From Hibiscus mutabilis (lineage: Eukaryota; Streptophyta; Magnoliopsida; Malvales; Malvaceae): a DNA stretch of 64,000 nucleotides. Below the pieces are notes generated by a model, which was not told the DNA's origin, made no database searches, and was given only the letters and a program-made list of their open reading frames with translations. A program made the position numbers and the translations under genes. Below, one piece after another: positions 32,266 to 43,862 of this stretch. Each line of letters starts with the position of its first letter. Within the stretch, counting starts at the first letter, position 1. The stretch spans positions 38,256,022 to 38,320,021 of the forward strand of contig CM033744.1 of assembly GCA_019671005.1 (NCBI GenBank), written 5' to 3'.

Positions 32266-34697
32266 TTAATCACCTGATTTCGGTGACAAGACAGACGGTT
32301 CCGAGAAGATGCGAGCTCTCTGGTAAGGGTTATTGCTGCTCGATGCATCTTTGGGAATGAGTGGTTCGGAGGACCGAACAATATGAGGCATTATAACCGT
32401 AGCTGAGTGTCTTTCTCTGTATGATGCCCAAGTGACGATATATAGTCCGGCTATTATCAGAAATCCCCCGATAACACTGTCATCACATATGAAACAATTT
32501 AAGCACTAGTTGTGTACTAGATGAGAGATTTAGTTTCGAATTTGTAGTGGAAGCAGCAGAAATAAAACCTTCCCAAATAAATTGGACTTCCAAGGAAAAT
32601 CATTGACAGAAAAGCTGATGCCGCAGGTTGAAGCGGATTATAGAGAGCGACTAAAGCCGGCCCCATGATCTTATTCGACCATGTCAGGAGTCCGTAGTTA
32701 AGAGCTGATGCTGCAACTCCCTGCCAAAGCCAACCACCCACACATATCAGATAACTTTACTTATACTTCCACAGCCTTGGTTATTACGATAACACTAGCA
32801 GATCGAGTATTGAGCCGAAAGATTTAAAAACATGCATGGATATCAGATAACATTTCGGACTAGGATAAAACCACAACTTTGATAATTGCAACTATTAAAT
32901 CGACTTGCAAAACTTTCTAAGATTCAGGATCCTACAAAATACAGAAGAAACTTACAGCATACACAACGGCGAAAAGCTCAGACCATGTCAAATGCCAATC
33001 TGTTGACTCATTGGTGGCAAAAAATGATGTTACTACCATCAATATAGCACCGAAAAAATAGGAAAGCGCGGTCACAGAAATGTTGGCGGGATACTTGGCT
33101 AAAACTGGAGCCTGGAATTGTTAGAAAACGTGAAATTGCAGATAAACCGAGTACTTAATAACAGCAAAATACACATTCAAAGTTTAACAATAAGTTAAAA
33201 CTCTGCACTGTTTTGATATGCTGAAATACACATTTATAAGAACCACTACTTGTGAAAGGCACCAAGTAAGAGTTAGTGCTGCCCAACCAAAGATAGCGGG
33301 AAGCTCCTCAGATGGTTACTCCGAGAAATGATTAAAACAAAGAATGCCAGATGTTTGATCAAAGCTGAAAAGGAGCTTCCTAAATATTGGCTATAGGCAA
33401 GATGATCTGATTATACAATCTTAAAGCCTCTTAGTGGAAGGGATCGGATCACTAAAGTTCTAACGAGCTACATATCAAACAGGTCAGGGAACAAGTGTGG
33501 CATATCAAACCTCAAATCATATTCAAGATCACACGGGCCGTGTCCTCTTTATTTTACTCAGAGATTTCTTTTCGATCCCCTCTGGAAAATAAGATATGGC
33601 ATTTTACCTACTGCAGGCAACAAACATAATTTACAGGAAAACAAAACTTGCTCTGATTCATCCAAAACTATATGGCATATACCTGAATGGCCAGGAAAGC
33701 AGCCATGCACATACAGTTCCCTATCAAGCATAGAACTCCGATATGCCAATGATCAAGTCCGAACTCGAGAAAACCAGACATAAGCCATTCAGCAAGCTGT
33801 GGTTGGCCCCTAACACTTATGTCATTTTGGGCAGCAAAGTCTTCATTCGGCTGTCCAAGCAAAGGCGGACCACGAAACAGAACCATCAATATTGCACCAG
33901 AAACACAGATCAGGGTACCTCCAACCTTTGCTTGACCTTCTGTTTTGAGCAAATTCACTCTTTCTGTACTGCACGAACAATTTCACACAAATTATGGCAC
34001 AAACTAACAGAAATATAGAAATCAAACAAAACCAAATAAAATCTAGAGAAAAAAATGAAAAGCATATAAAGTTGTGTTTTTACCCCATCATTACAGCAAA
34101 GAGAAAGGTAAAGACTGGAATTGCAGGTTGTGTGGCAGCAGCATAAGTTGGATTTGTGTAGCTCAGACCAATGAGGAACAAAAGCTGGTTCCCAAATATC
34201 CTATTCCAATTAAACAAAACCGGATAAAGTTTTATCAGGCACAATGATATTCAATGCATAACATATTTTCAGACCAACAAGGATTGGTTCAGATAAGTGA
34301 GACTCACCCAGTTAAGCCAAGAAAGAAGAATGACAGGAGGAGGCGTTTGGTCAAAGGTGGTCGAATCCTTCTGCAGGAAAGTGAACAAACAAATCGATCA
34401 ATCTAACCCTGATTCAGACAAGACAATCATAAGGATTGCAAAGAAGCAGAGTCAACCCCAGACAAAGAGATGGAAAGGAAAGAAAAAAGGGTCATACTTT
34501 TCGCGAACATAGGCGACGGGGGCAAGAATTGAGAGAGCAAGAAGATCACGGAAGACGCAGAAGACAAGCTCGTTGACACCAACGTTGAGGGCTACTTTGG
34601 TAATTACATGATAGCCTCCATTGATGAGTTGAACCAAAGCCATGGAGGCATGAGCTTTCCATGCTTCCTTTTCCAACGCTCCGTTCACTCCGGTCAT
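32266..34697 (-). CDS. WAT1-related protein (EamA-type transporter), At4g19185-like
   Basis: Seven exons: 34697-34498, 34370-34308, 34200-34084, 33968-33683, 33111-32956, 32720-32569 and 32476-32266. All junctions are GT-AG, phases agree and the sum is exactly 395 codons (394 residues). Telling segments: LINGGYHVITKVALNVGVNE and FCVFRDLLALSILAPVAYV (exon 1), LSYTNPTYAAATQPAIPVFT (exon 3), CVSGAILMVLFRGP (exon 4) and YNPLQPAASAFLSMIFLGSP (exon 6). The layout is two EamA repeats with about ten membrane helices and a hydrophilic C-terminal tail. The family includes WAT1, a tonoplast auxin transporter; the substrate of this member is not known. The best remembered match is Arabidopsis At4g19185, whose neighbour is APY7 as here. 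The start context and first-exon length agree with that family. The gene appears intact. Confidence 0.95.
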
Positions 34698-34871
34698 CTC
34701 CTTCCTTCTCACTCCGGCGAGACGGCAGGGAATTGGAGCAAAGGGGAAATTTAGAAAATGAGAAGTTTTGGGTTGTTTTGGATTATGAGAGTGGGGAAAC
34801 TGAAGTACAACCTGAATGATTGAGTGGTCAACGGTTCGTGTTAGTTGACAGAACAAAATTGTGTCTAAAAA

Positions 34872-35198
34872 GGCATTATTATATGAAAAACCCATTTTAA
34901 ATAATTATTTACAAAAATAACCTCCAGCTAATGTTATTTAAAAAAGTGAACTTAAATAGTCTATATAAGTTGAACTCGCATTTTACAGAAAGCGATTGAG
35001 TAAGTTGATAAAAAAATTAATTTCTCGCCTTTTTTAATATGAAACTCGCTTTTTGTAGAAAGTGAGTTCGAAACTTGCATTATGTAAAACGTGAGTTATA
35101 CCAATGTAAACAATTTGAGGTTACTTTTTTAAATAACATTGGTTAAGGGTTATTTTCTTAAATAACTATTTAAAAAAAGTTTTTCATATAATAATGCC
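34872..35198. mobile_element. Fold-back MITE upstream of the WAT1-related gene
   Basis: The left arm GGCATTATTATATGAAAAAC is matched inversely by GTTTTTCATATAATAATGCC, and the pairing continues inward (ATAACC/GGTTAT, AATGTTATTTAAAAAAGTGA). The flanks are GTCTAAAAA (34863-34871) and TTCTAAAAA (35199-35207), eight of nine matching, as for a Mutator-like target duplication. It lies about 175 bases upstream of the WAT1-related start codon. Confidence 0.85.
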
Positions 35199-35207
35199 TT
35201 CTAAAAA

Positions 35208-35872
35208 TGAACAAAAAAACGAGGTGGTTGGATAACAACTAATGCTGCCCTGGAGCTTGGTTTGCTGCTTCTGTCTTGATTTTGTCCCTTCCCTTTGAGT
35301 TTCGTTTGGTACTTTGCTTTTCGTAATTTTGCAAAATTGATGGGGTCACTCTCAAAGTAAAAAAAAAAAAACTTTTGAGAAATAAAATAAAGGTATAATA
35401 CACAGTTTGCACCCCTAAAGTATAGCACTTTTTCCACTTTGCACCTTAATCTATTGGGTAAATAACATAAATAGTCATCAACTTTTAGAACTTGCAAAAT
35501 AGTCATTAGACTTTTAATTCACATTGCGGTCATTGTTGTCATATGCCGATAAGAAATGTTGGAGTGACACGTTAGATTCTCAAACTAATGGCAGTCGTCA
35601 GCCTCTTTTCGCTTGTGCATCAATTGCAAAATGTAATTCCGATTGTTATTATCGTTAGACTCAATGCTCTCCATACTCAAGACCTTTACCATCATTTCAT
35701 CCAAGTCTTGAACACAATCAAAATTGTACTAATCTAAAATAAAAATAAAACACAAATTACAAAGAACATCTCAGTTTTTGATATTCTTTGTATCGTAAAT
35801 GATAGTTAAAATTGTATAATGAATGGATTATTGCTGGAATTGATGAATTCATTTAGTAATTGTTTAATTTTA
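35208..35872. other. Intergenic, no gene
   Basis: A minus-strand open frame at 35201-35506 is low in complexity and partly overlaps MITE-like text (AAAGTATAGCACTTTTTCCA), so it is judged non-coding. Nothing else is recognised. Confidence 0.4.
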
Positions 35873-36323
35873 GGGTAAAGTACACAAATGGTCACTAAAA
35901 TATCCCTAAAAATATAAAATGGTCACTAAACTTTCAAAAATTATAAAATGGGCATTAAACTTTAGTTTTTAGTATAAAATGGTCACTAAGCCGTTAACTA
36001 TTGTTAACCGAGAGACGTGACAGTTACAAAAATTTGTATAATAACATATTTAATCTTCAATATTTACACATTCAATCAATTTAGAGATCAATAATGAGGG
36101 TTAAATTAGGAATAAGTTGATTGAATGTGTCAATATGGAGGATTAAATGTTCTATTATTCAAATTTCTGTAACTGTCACGTCACTCAATTAACAACAGTT
36201 AACGACTCAGTGACCATTTTGTAACAAAAATTAAAGTTTAATGCCCATTTTGTAATTTTTGAAAGTTTGATGACTATTTTATATTTTTAGAGATAATTTA
36301 GTGACCATTTCTGTACTTTACCC
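35873..36323. mobile_element. Fold-back MITE (GGGTAAAG family) with exact 9-bp target duplication
   Basis: The ends are GGGTAAAGTACACAAATGGT and the inverse ACCATTTCTGTACTTTACCC. TTAATTTTA flanks both sides (35864-35872 and 36324-36332). Most of the 451 bases pair with the opposite arm, for example AACTGTCACGT near 36170 against ACGTGACAGTT near 36015. It belongs to the same family as 28542-30130. Confidence 0.9.
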
Positions 36324-36405
36324 TTAATTTTATTTGCAAGATGTTTATGACATATTTGTGGAAATAACACCAACATTCTAATTTGCGTAGATGACAATAA
36401 GATTT

Positions 36406-36725
36406 GGGTAAAGTTTACAAATGATTACTAAATTATCTTAAAAAGATTTTTTTTGTCACAAAGCTTTCAAAAGTTACAAAATAGATATTAAACTTTGAAT
36501 TTTATTACAAATGAACATTGAGTCGTTAGATGTCGTTAACAACTTAACAATGGGCTAATTGAGCAATTAAAATAATATATTATTTGTTACAAAATGGTCA
36601 TTAAACTTTATAAATGTTCTTGAATGGTCATTAAACTAGTTAATTGATACAAAATAATAAATTTACTATTTAATTCTTACAAAATGGTCATTAAATTTTT
36701 TAATTGTTATAAAATATCAGTGATT
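36406..36725. mobile_element. Partial copy of the GGGTAAAG MITE family
   Basis: It opens with GGGTAAAGTTTACAAATGAT and repeats phrases such as ACAAAATGGTCATTAAACTT three times, but has no matching terminal arm. Probably a truncated or rearranged copy. Confidence 0.6.
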
Positions 36726-37136
36726 ACAAATTATATTGTATATTTTGTTGTTGATTTCAAGAGACTTTATTTCTAGAAACGTTTCAAATAAAAGAATGAA
36801 AAAGTTTTCGGTTTCCGATTTATACCATAAATCATAATATTTAGTAATAAGATATATGCAGAAAGATACGATTACCATGAAGAACTACAATCCTATGTCC
36901 ACTAATTCAAACAATTTATGTTATTTAATGTCTTTAATTAATTAAAGAGATCCAGATCATTATATTTCATGTGTATTGCATGATAAGTTGTTGGAGGCTA
37001 ACAACCGGAGGTTTAGATGAGATGCATTGGATTGTAAGATTTTAATAACAAATCATTTTGGTCAAAAAGATTTATTAAAAAACAGAAAGAATCTGAATAA
37101 AATTTTATTTTTGAATTATATATATATATTTGTTTA

Positions 37137-37414
37137 GGAAAATTTTTTGATACACATGACGTGTAAACTTTAGTTTACACGTGCATTTTAGTTTTAGGGG
37201 TTATGATTTTAGTTTAGGGTTTAAAGTTTAGGGGTTTAGGTTGTAGGGTTTAGAATTTAAGGTTAGTGTTTAGAATTTAATGGATATGGTTTAAGGTTTA
37301 GGGTTTAGTTTTTTAGGGTTAGAGTTAGGAATTTAGGATTTGGGTTTTTATAGTGTAAATACACATGCTTGTGTAAAATTAATTTTACATAGCCCGTGTA
37401 TCAAAGTTTTACCC
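37137..37414 (+). mobile_element. Best-preserved telomere-like MITE (copy D) with exact 9-bp target duplication
   Basis: The ends are GGAAAATTTTTTGATACAC and the inverse GTGTATCAAAGTTTTACCC. ATTTGTTTA flanks both sides (37128-37136 and 37415-37423). Between about 37190 and 37350 the sequence is a run of TTTAGGG variants (TTTAGGGTTT, AGGGGTTTAGG, GTTTAGGGTTTAG). Next to each end a second inverted motif (TTTACACGTGCATT and CACATGCTTGTGTAAA) is present. Confidence 0.88.
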
Positions 37415-37912
37415 ATTTGTTTATGGGATAGGATAAAACTTAATTACTTTTATACTTTTTAGACCGTATGATAGTGGTAATAAATGACTATGATTATTTC
37501 CTTATCTTTTTTTCAAGTGATAATCTTTACATTTTTCTACTATTAATCTCATTCATCCATTTAAGTTCAAAGCTTGGATACGACATCATTGGGAGGGGCA
37601 ACTTCGCACCCTGAACATGGACCGTAAGATGGACATGCATATTATCAAAAAAAATCCCATACATCTATTTACCTTTATTCAAAATGTCAAAAAAGGTGGG
37701 AAAACTTTCAAGTTTTACGTAGTGTAAGAGGACCATATTTACACTTTTTGGGTCGTTGGATAGAGAAAATGGATGACTGAGATTAACTTCTTACTTTTTT
37801 TTCCAAGTGATAATATTCACATATTCTATTGTTAATCTCTGCCACCCGTTTCACTTATCAAACGGTCCAAAAACTTGTAAAACTTAAAAACTTTTACATT
37901 GTGTAACCAGAT

Positions 37913-37914
<2 letters not shown>

Positions 37915-37947
<33 letters not shown>
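37915..37947. repeat. Microsatellite (TA)n
   Basis: Uninterrupted TA dinucleotides over about 33 bases. Confidence 0.95.
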
Positions 37948-37950
<3 letters not shown>

Positions 37951-40192
37951 TTTCAATAAAATTATTTTTTAGAATATATATATATGTCATTTTTTAAACA
38001 ATTTTATATTATTAAAATTTACTAAATTTCAAAACTCAAAATGTATAAAGATTAAAATCTACCAAATTAGAATATTAAAATTAAATTTACAATTTAATGT
38101 CAATATTACCAACTGTAGCGATGTCCCTTTTCTTTGTTATCGCTAAAAAACGTGGATTTTCGAAGGTGTTTGTGATTTTTTTGGATATAAAATATTTATT
38201 CCGTGGGGTTTTAAAAAACCGCTTTTTTTAAAAAAAATGGAGTCGCCACCAGCCACTTAGGTAGGCCGGACACCATAAAACCAGAGATTCAAAAATGGGT
38301 TCGGGAGTCTGTTACGGATGGGGAAGGATTAGCACCCCCACACCGCCCAAAATTGGTACTTTAATAATTACCGCTTTATTAATATTGGATTTTCCGGATT
38401 AAAGTGACGATTATTTTAAAATTCGGTCATAATTGCGAATAAATTTTAAGGGCCCCGTTATCCGAGAGTAAACGCCCAACCACTATCACTACGCCTGATA
38501 CTGGCCCCGTTTACGCTCGGATAAAGGGCACCGCATTAACAATTTATATACCATATGCAATCTTAGTAACAAAAATATAAGACATAGCAGATAATTTAAA
38601 AACAGTAAATATTCACATAACAGAATACTAATCTAACATAAATGAAATATGTAATTAAAACACACATATACATACCAAACTTAACATGCCACAATAACAA
38701 TGTAGGAATAAATACATATATAGACGAACATATATTTCAAAAAAGACATACATACTAGTAATAAAACATATTTCAACATATATGGGACAATATATCATAC
38801 ATAAAAAGAAAATACACTAACATGTAACCTAAAAAAGCCAAGAGAACATACACATATAAAAATACAAAACATGTTGTGTACGAACCAACTAGAACATAAC
38901 ATACTTAATACGAATAACCGGATAAAAAAGATACATAACTATCATAAGCTTAATACACATATACATGTAAACATAAAAATACATGACATATACGAGGGAT
39001 ATAAAATAAGATAAAAGACTACATTAACATATACGATTATAATACGAACATGAATATTTACATGGAAACATGACTGAAATGAAAAAAAATAAAAGTCAGT
39101 GGCAGAAATTAAAGAACAATAATATGTAATTTAAGGACGAAAATGCGAAATAAACAGAACCTAAAAGGATCAAAACTGTAATTGGACCAAGGGGCAGACC
39201 TGAAATGAAAACTTCAAAAATGCGGGATGGTTAAAGGGGTAATTTTACCATTTAAAAATTGATTCGGTGTAATTTAGGGACTGGATTGCAAGATTTTGAA
39301 ATACAAGGGGGACTAGAGTTGTAAATATACCATGCGGCGAGACAGAAGTGAAAATATCAAAGAAGCGGGGGGATTTATTACGTGATTTACCCATTTTACA
39401 AAATAATAACAACTATAAAAACCCCTCTTTTAGGCCAAAACCAAATTTTCGGCCATTTGTTTCATTTTTCAGTTTTATAACCCAAACCCCCTTCTTCATT
39501 TTCTCTCAATTCATCCCTAAAACCCAGAATCCGACGGCCGGCCGCCGTGTTCTCTATCGCCGGCCGCCGCTAACCGGCGCCGGCGAGCCTCAAAATCACA
39601 CCAAAATAACCCCCCATCTCACTCTCGACACGAATTCGAGGTTGGATTCAGAGGAAAAGCCCCCATCTGCCCTAGATCTAGGAAATACGAAACGAAAAAA
39701 CCCATTTTTTTACCCCAAAACGAAACTACAAGGGGTCTCCCACTCCTTTCAGTTCACCGTATCTGGCTTGGGGAAGCCGAAAAGGCTTGTCACTGGTGAG
39801 GGGAGACCCACAGACGGCGACGGTAAGATAACTCCCTCTCTTTTTTTACCTCTCTTTTGTGTATGCATGCAAAAAATAAAAAGGGGAAACGAGTATTTAT
39901 CACTGGACTTTTTCTTTCGATTATAACTTGACTGGTTCGATTACAACTTGTTTATGTTCTCTTTCGATTACAACTCTCTCCGTTTACAAAATATTTGTTT
40001 CGTACATATATATGTCTGTCTTTGGTTTTGGTACAAGTTGTATAATACTTGCTTTTTCAGATCTGGACTGCTAACTGACATATTTCTTTTCTTGCTGTGT
40101 TTTGACATGTTATGAGCGCGGTGGTTGAAGATCGGCATGGTGCAGCATGGTGGCGGTGTGGGGGTTCTGCCTGCGGCCAGACGTGTTCTCGG

Positions 40193-40218
40193 CCGTTAGA
40201 TCAGATCTGATCTAACGG
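40193..40218. repeat. Perfect 26-bp palindrome in the solo LTR
   Basis: CCGTTAGATCAGA is followed directly by its exact reverse complement. Confidence 0.97.
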
Positions 40219-40448
40219 TCGAGATGGCTTGAAGGATGAACGGCCCGGATGAAGCCTCGATTTGCTGAAACGGCTCCAGATCGTGCCACGTGGAGCTCAG
40301 CAGTCGAGGGGTCAGAGCGCGTGGGGCTTACGCACGCGTGGGATATCAAAGCGTCCGCGCGTGGACCGCACGCGCGCGTGGCACTCGAACGGTCCAGACG
40401 TGATGTGCACGCGGCTGACAGATATTTTGTTCCTTGGTTGGATCGTGG

Positions 40449-40475
40449 CCGTTGGATCAGATCTTGATCCAACGG
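40449..40475. repeat. Second, related palindrome in the solo LTR
   Basis: CCGTTGGATCA and its reverse complement are separated by GATCT. It differs from the palindrome at 40193 by few bases. The 230 bases between the two are GC-rich, with runs of CGCGCGTG. Confidence 0.93.
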
Positions 40476-40963
40476 CCCATAGTCACCTGCACCACAATAA
40501 TTGTAATTAGATAGGGTTTGGGTTTGGGCCAACCGGGCCTTGTAATAATATTTGTAATTGGACTTGGACTGTAATTTATTTATTTGGTTTAATATATATT
40601 TTTTTGGATTTCATTTTATATATTAGCCCAATAATATTAATAATAGTATAATTATAACAGCAATACACATACATACATATATACCCATACAAACATTAAT
40701 TATAACATACCAGTATACATACATATATAATTATACACATAATTAACCATAAAAACAAATACGTTCGTACTAAATATAGATGCGTACGCGACACACATAC
40801 ATCGTATTTAATACGTATACATACATAGTTTATAATAAACATGCACACACCACACCTTATATATATATTAGTAACACTCATGCACCTAATAAACATATAA
40901 TATAATATGTATACATGCAACACTAATATGTATTTACAGATAAAAATGAGTGATTACACCAAC

Positions 40964-41337
40964 ACTGTCACAGCTATAGGAATTTGGATGGTATATGAGA
41001 ATTGGCAAGTATGACCCTTAATATTTAAAAATAAATAAAAATTCTAATTATTCTTATGTTTAATTTTATTGTTAATTGTTTATTTGACGGTTATAAAAAA
41101 TGTAAAATAATTCTTTAATTCATGTATTTATAATTTTTATCAATATGATCCTTAATATTTAAAAATAAAATAAAAATTATTTTTAGTTAAACAATATTAT
41201 TTTTCAATCATCTTTATTTATAGGCTTTAAGAGTCAAATTGATTAAAAATGTAAATGTAGATAACTAAAAAAAGTTATTTTAGTTTTTTATAACTATCCT
41301 TCAATAACTAACCATAAAATTGAACAGAAACTAATGG
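40964..41337. other. Short intergenic spacer between two LTR elements
   Basis: No gene. A phrase with CCTTAATATTTAAAAATAAA occurs at about 41018 and again at about 41149. Confidence 0.5.
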
Positions 41338-41342
41338 AGAGA

Positions 41343-41599
41343 TGTTGTGAATCAAATAACGAAGAACAATAATATGAACAAAGAACAAAGAGATGAGAGA
41401 AAGAGGGAGATTTGTATTTATTCTGAATATTCAAGTGTGTACAATGCCTTCATCAAATCATCTATTTATAGGCATAAGAAGTACATAATACATGAAACTC
41501 TAATTAATGAAGATAATATTTCTACTGATAAAGTAAATATAATCTCCTAGATAAAGTTCTTATCATGATAGACATTCACATAGATAAATATTCATAACA
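41343..41599 (-). repeat. Left LTR (3' LTR) of the copia element
   Basis: 257 bases, TG...CA, near-identical to 49485-49741. The polypurine tract is adjacent on the inner side. Confidence 0.93.
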
Positions 41600-41859
41600 C
41601 TCCCCCTTGGATGTCTATGAAGATAATGTGTCTCGTTAAAATCTTACTAAGATAAAAACCCAGTGGGAAAAAATTCTTTAGTGAAGGAAAAAGAGTACAC
41701 ACATCTTTGATACGCATAACATGTTGCCGCATTAAAAACTTTACTAGGAAAACCTATTGGGACAAAACTTTGGCTAAGGGAAAAAGAGTGTAATGCGTAT
41801 TTACTCCCCCTCATGAAAGCATCACATAAGATCTTTGAATCTTCATAATTCGATCTTGA

Positions 41860-42150
41860 ATACTATTTTTTCTGAAGATTGTGATGAATGAAAATTTAGA
41901 GTAGTATGTTTCATTTTTCCATCTTTGATGTATCCACATTCGATTGAGATATAAATTTTGCATTATCTCTACATAAGATAGCTTGTATCTTATCTTGTGA
42001 AAGTAAATCACATAACTTTTGAATATGTTGGATCAATAGTCTTAGCCAAACACATTTTTGGCTTGCCTCATGCATAACAATGATTTCTACATGATTTGAG
42101 GAGACATTGATTAATGTTTGAAGATCTAAAGGTAATGATATTTGTAGCAT
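41860..42150 (-). pseudogene. Copia RNase H fragment
   Basis: The minus-strand frame contains LDLQTLINVSSNHVEIIVMH, EASQKCVWLRLLIQHIQKLC and, further on, AILCRDNAKFISQ. The E(A/S)..CVWL and (E/R)DNA positions are those of copia RNase H. It then runs into a stop and frame changes. Confidence 0.75.
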
Positions 42151-42891
42151 TTAGATCTTATTTCTGGACCAACTAATATATGATGCTTCTAGACCAAGGA
42201 TTCATTTATCTTTCTTTCGAAGATAAATTTATTCACATCCAACAAACTTACTATCATTAGGATACTCAACAAATATGCTTTATCCATATTGAATATTCTT
42301 TAAGATTCTTTCAGCTTATGTCCATTCATAGACAAAAATGCATATTTAAGTTCAGATCGAGACAAAATTTAATCTTAAGATTCTTTTTCTCAAATACTTT
42401 CGTTAAATAATCAAATGCTTTGAAAACTCTTCATGAGTTTCCAATTTAAAGCTCTTTAGGAGTTCTAATAATATTCAATTTGTCATAATGAATCTTGATC
42501 TAAACTCCTTTATAAAATGCAAAAGGAAATATAATTATTCTTATAGTATTTTCTCAATAAGTACTCACTAAGGCGATTATACCAAATGCACCAAAATATA
42601 GATATTCAAGGGAACATATCTAAATAAATTTTCTCATAAATTTCCAAATGCTTTTAACATTTTAATCCTTCAAGGATAACTTTATACATAGATCCACAAA
42701 ATAATTAGACGCATATAAAATATTTTATAATTGCCAACGTAATTGTATCCACCGTGAAGTAATTAAAATTCTTCATAAATCACAATTCAAGTCATATTTA
42801 TATCTCACGACTATTTATTTGTACCCACTTGCATTACACCTTTAGGTGTTTGGACTACTGGTCCAAAAACTTCACTTTTGGAAGTTCAAAG

Positions 42892-43862
42892 TAGGGGTGT
42901 TCATATTCGGGTACCAAAACCTCGGCCCATTATCCGACCCATATAAACTGGGTACCCGTAAAATGCAGGTACTCGTTAATTCGGGTACCGGTACCCTATT
43001 TATTTTTTAAATATTTTTGAAAATCTAAAAATTTTAAAAATCACATAACAAACATATAAAATTTAAAATTTCATAATACAAAATTTATGATTCGAAGTTG
43101 CATGGTTTACTATGTAGTTAAAAATAATTCTATGTAGTATGTGTTGTGTAGTTACAGACTGTATGGGACAACCATACTGTAAAACTTACAGTAGCTAAAT
43201 ATTTGATGACAATAAAAAATTAATTATAGGTGGTAGATGGACCCCATAATATTTATCAACACCGTCTCCAATATTTGATGACTGTATGGTGTCAAAAAAA
43301 TAAAAAAATAATTCTATGTAGTTAAAAAAGTAACTTACAGTAGCTCATTCTATGAATTATGTTTGATGACAATCATACTGTATAACTTGGAGTGTGCATG
43401 TTATTCGTAATTTATGTTCTATTTTCTCACATTGATTTAAAATACAATCATACTACTTCAATTTTGCCACTCGTGTTTAATGTCAATCATATTGTGTAGC
43501 TCATCCTATGGATCATATTTTTTCCTTCGAATCTCATGTTGGTAAATCGATATAAATATTTTTGATAATTTTAAAATTTAAAAGTACATAATACAAGTAT
43601 AAAAAAAGAGATTAGGGATTAGAGTAAAAATAATAACTTAAAATAAAATAAAATTTAAAAGTAAAAATATATATAATAAAAATATCGGGTCAGGTCGGGT
43701 ACCCGAATATAAAAAAATTAGGCCCGGACCCGGCCCAACTACCCATAATTTTTCACGGGTCGGGTACCCGACCCGAAAAAATCAGGTATTTTCATTTTAA
43801 TACCCGGTTATTTTAAATCGGGTAGTCGGGTCGGCTCGGTCGGGCATTTTTGAACACCCCTA
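42892..43862. mobile_element. hAT-like non-autonomous element with CGGGTACCCG motifs
   Basis: The ends are TAGGGGTGTTCA and the exact inverse TGAACACCCCTA. The flanks GTTCAAAG (42884-42891) and GTTTAAAG (43863-43870) match at seven of eight bases, as for a hAT 8-bp target duplication. Subterminal regions on both sides are packed with palindromic words such as CGGGTACCCG and GGGTACCGGTACCC. The centre is AT-rich and non-coding. Confidence 0.82.

Larger units (their letters stand above)
36726..38113. other. Intergenic with simple repeats and a MITE
   Basis: No gene. Two similar passages (about 37430-37560 and 37730-37850) share words such as AAGTGATAAT(C/A)TT and ATGACT(A/G)(T/A)GATTA, indicating further diverged repeats. 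It ends at the target duplication of the solo LTR. Confidence 0.4.
38114..40958 (+). mobile_element. Solo LTR, 2.8 kb, with exact 5-bp target duplication
   Basis: It starts TGTAGCGATGTCCC and ends GTGATTACA. CCAAC is found immediately outside both ends (38109-38113 and 40959-40963). There is no internal domain, hence a solo LTR from unequal recombination. Near the left end is GGAGTCGCCACCAGCCACTT and then GGGGAAGGATTAGCACCCCC, which recur in the element at 46269-48391. A 192-codon frame (39348-39926) with Pro/Lys/Arg-rich text is probably an untranslated part of the transcript, not a gene. The superfamily cannot be told from the LTR alone; Ty3/gypsy is my guess. Confidence 0.85.

Noticed and set aside
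39348..39926. 192-codon open frame in the solo LTR
   Set aside because: It is Pro/Lys/Arg-rich with no family features and lies inside a repeat defined by exact 5-bp duplications; more likely untranslated retrotransposon RNA than a host gene.
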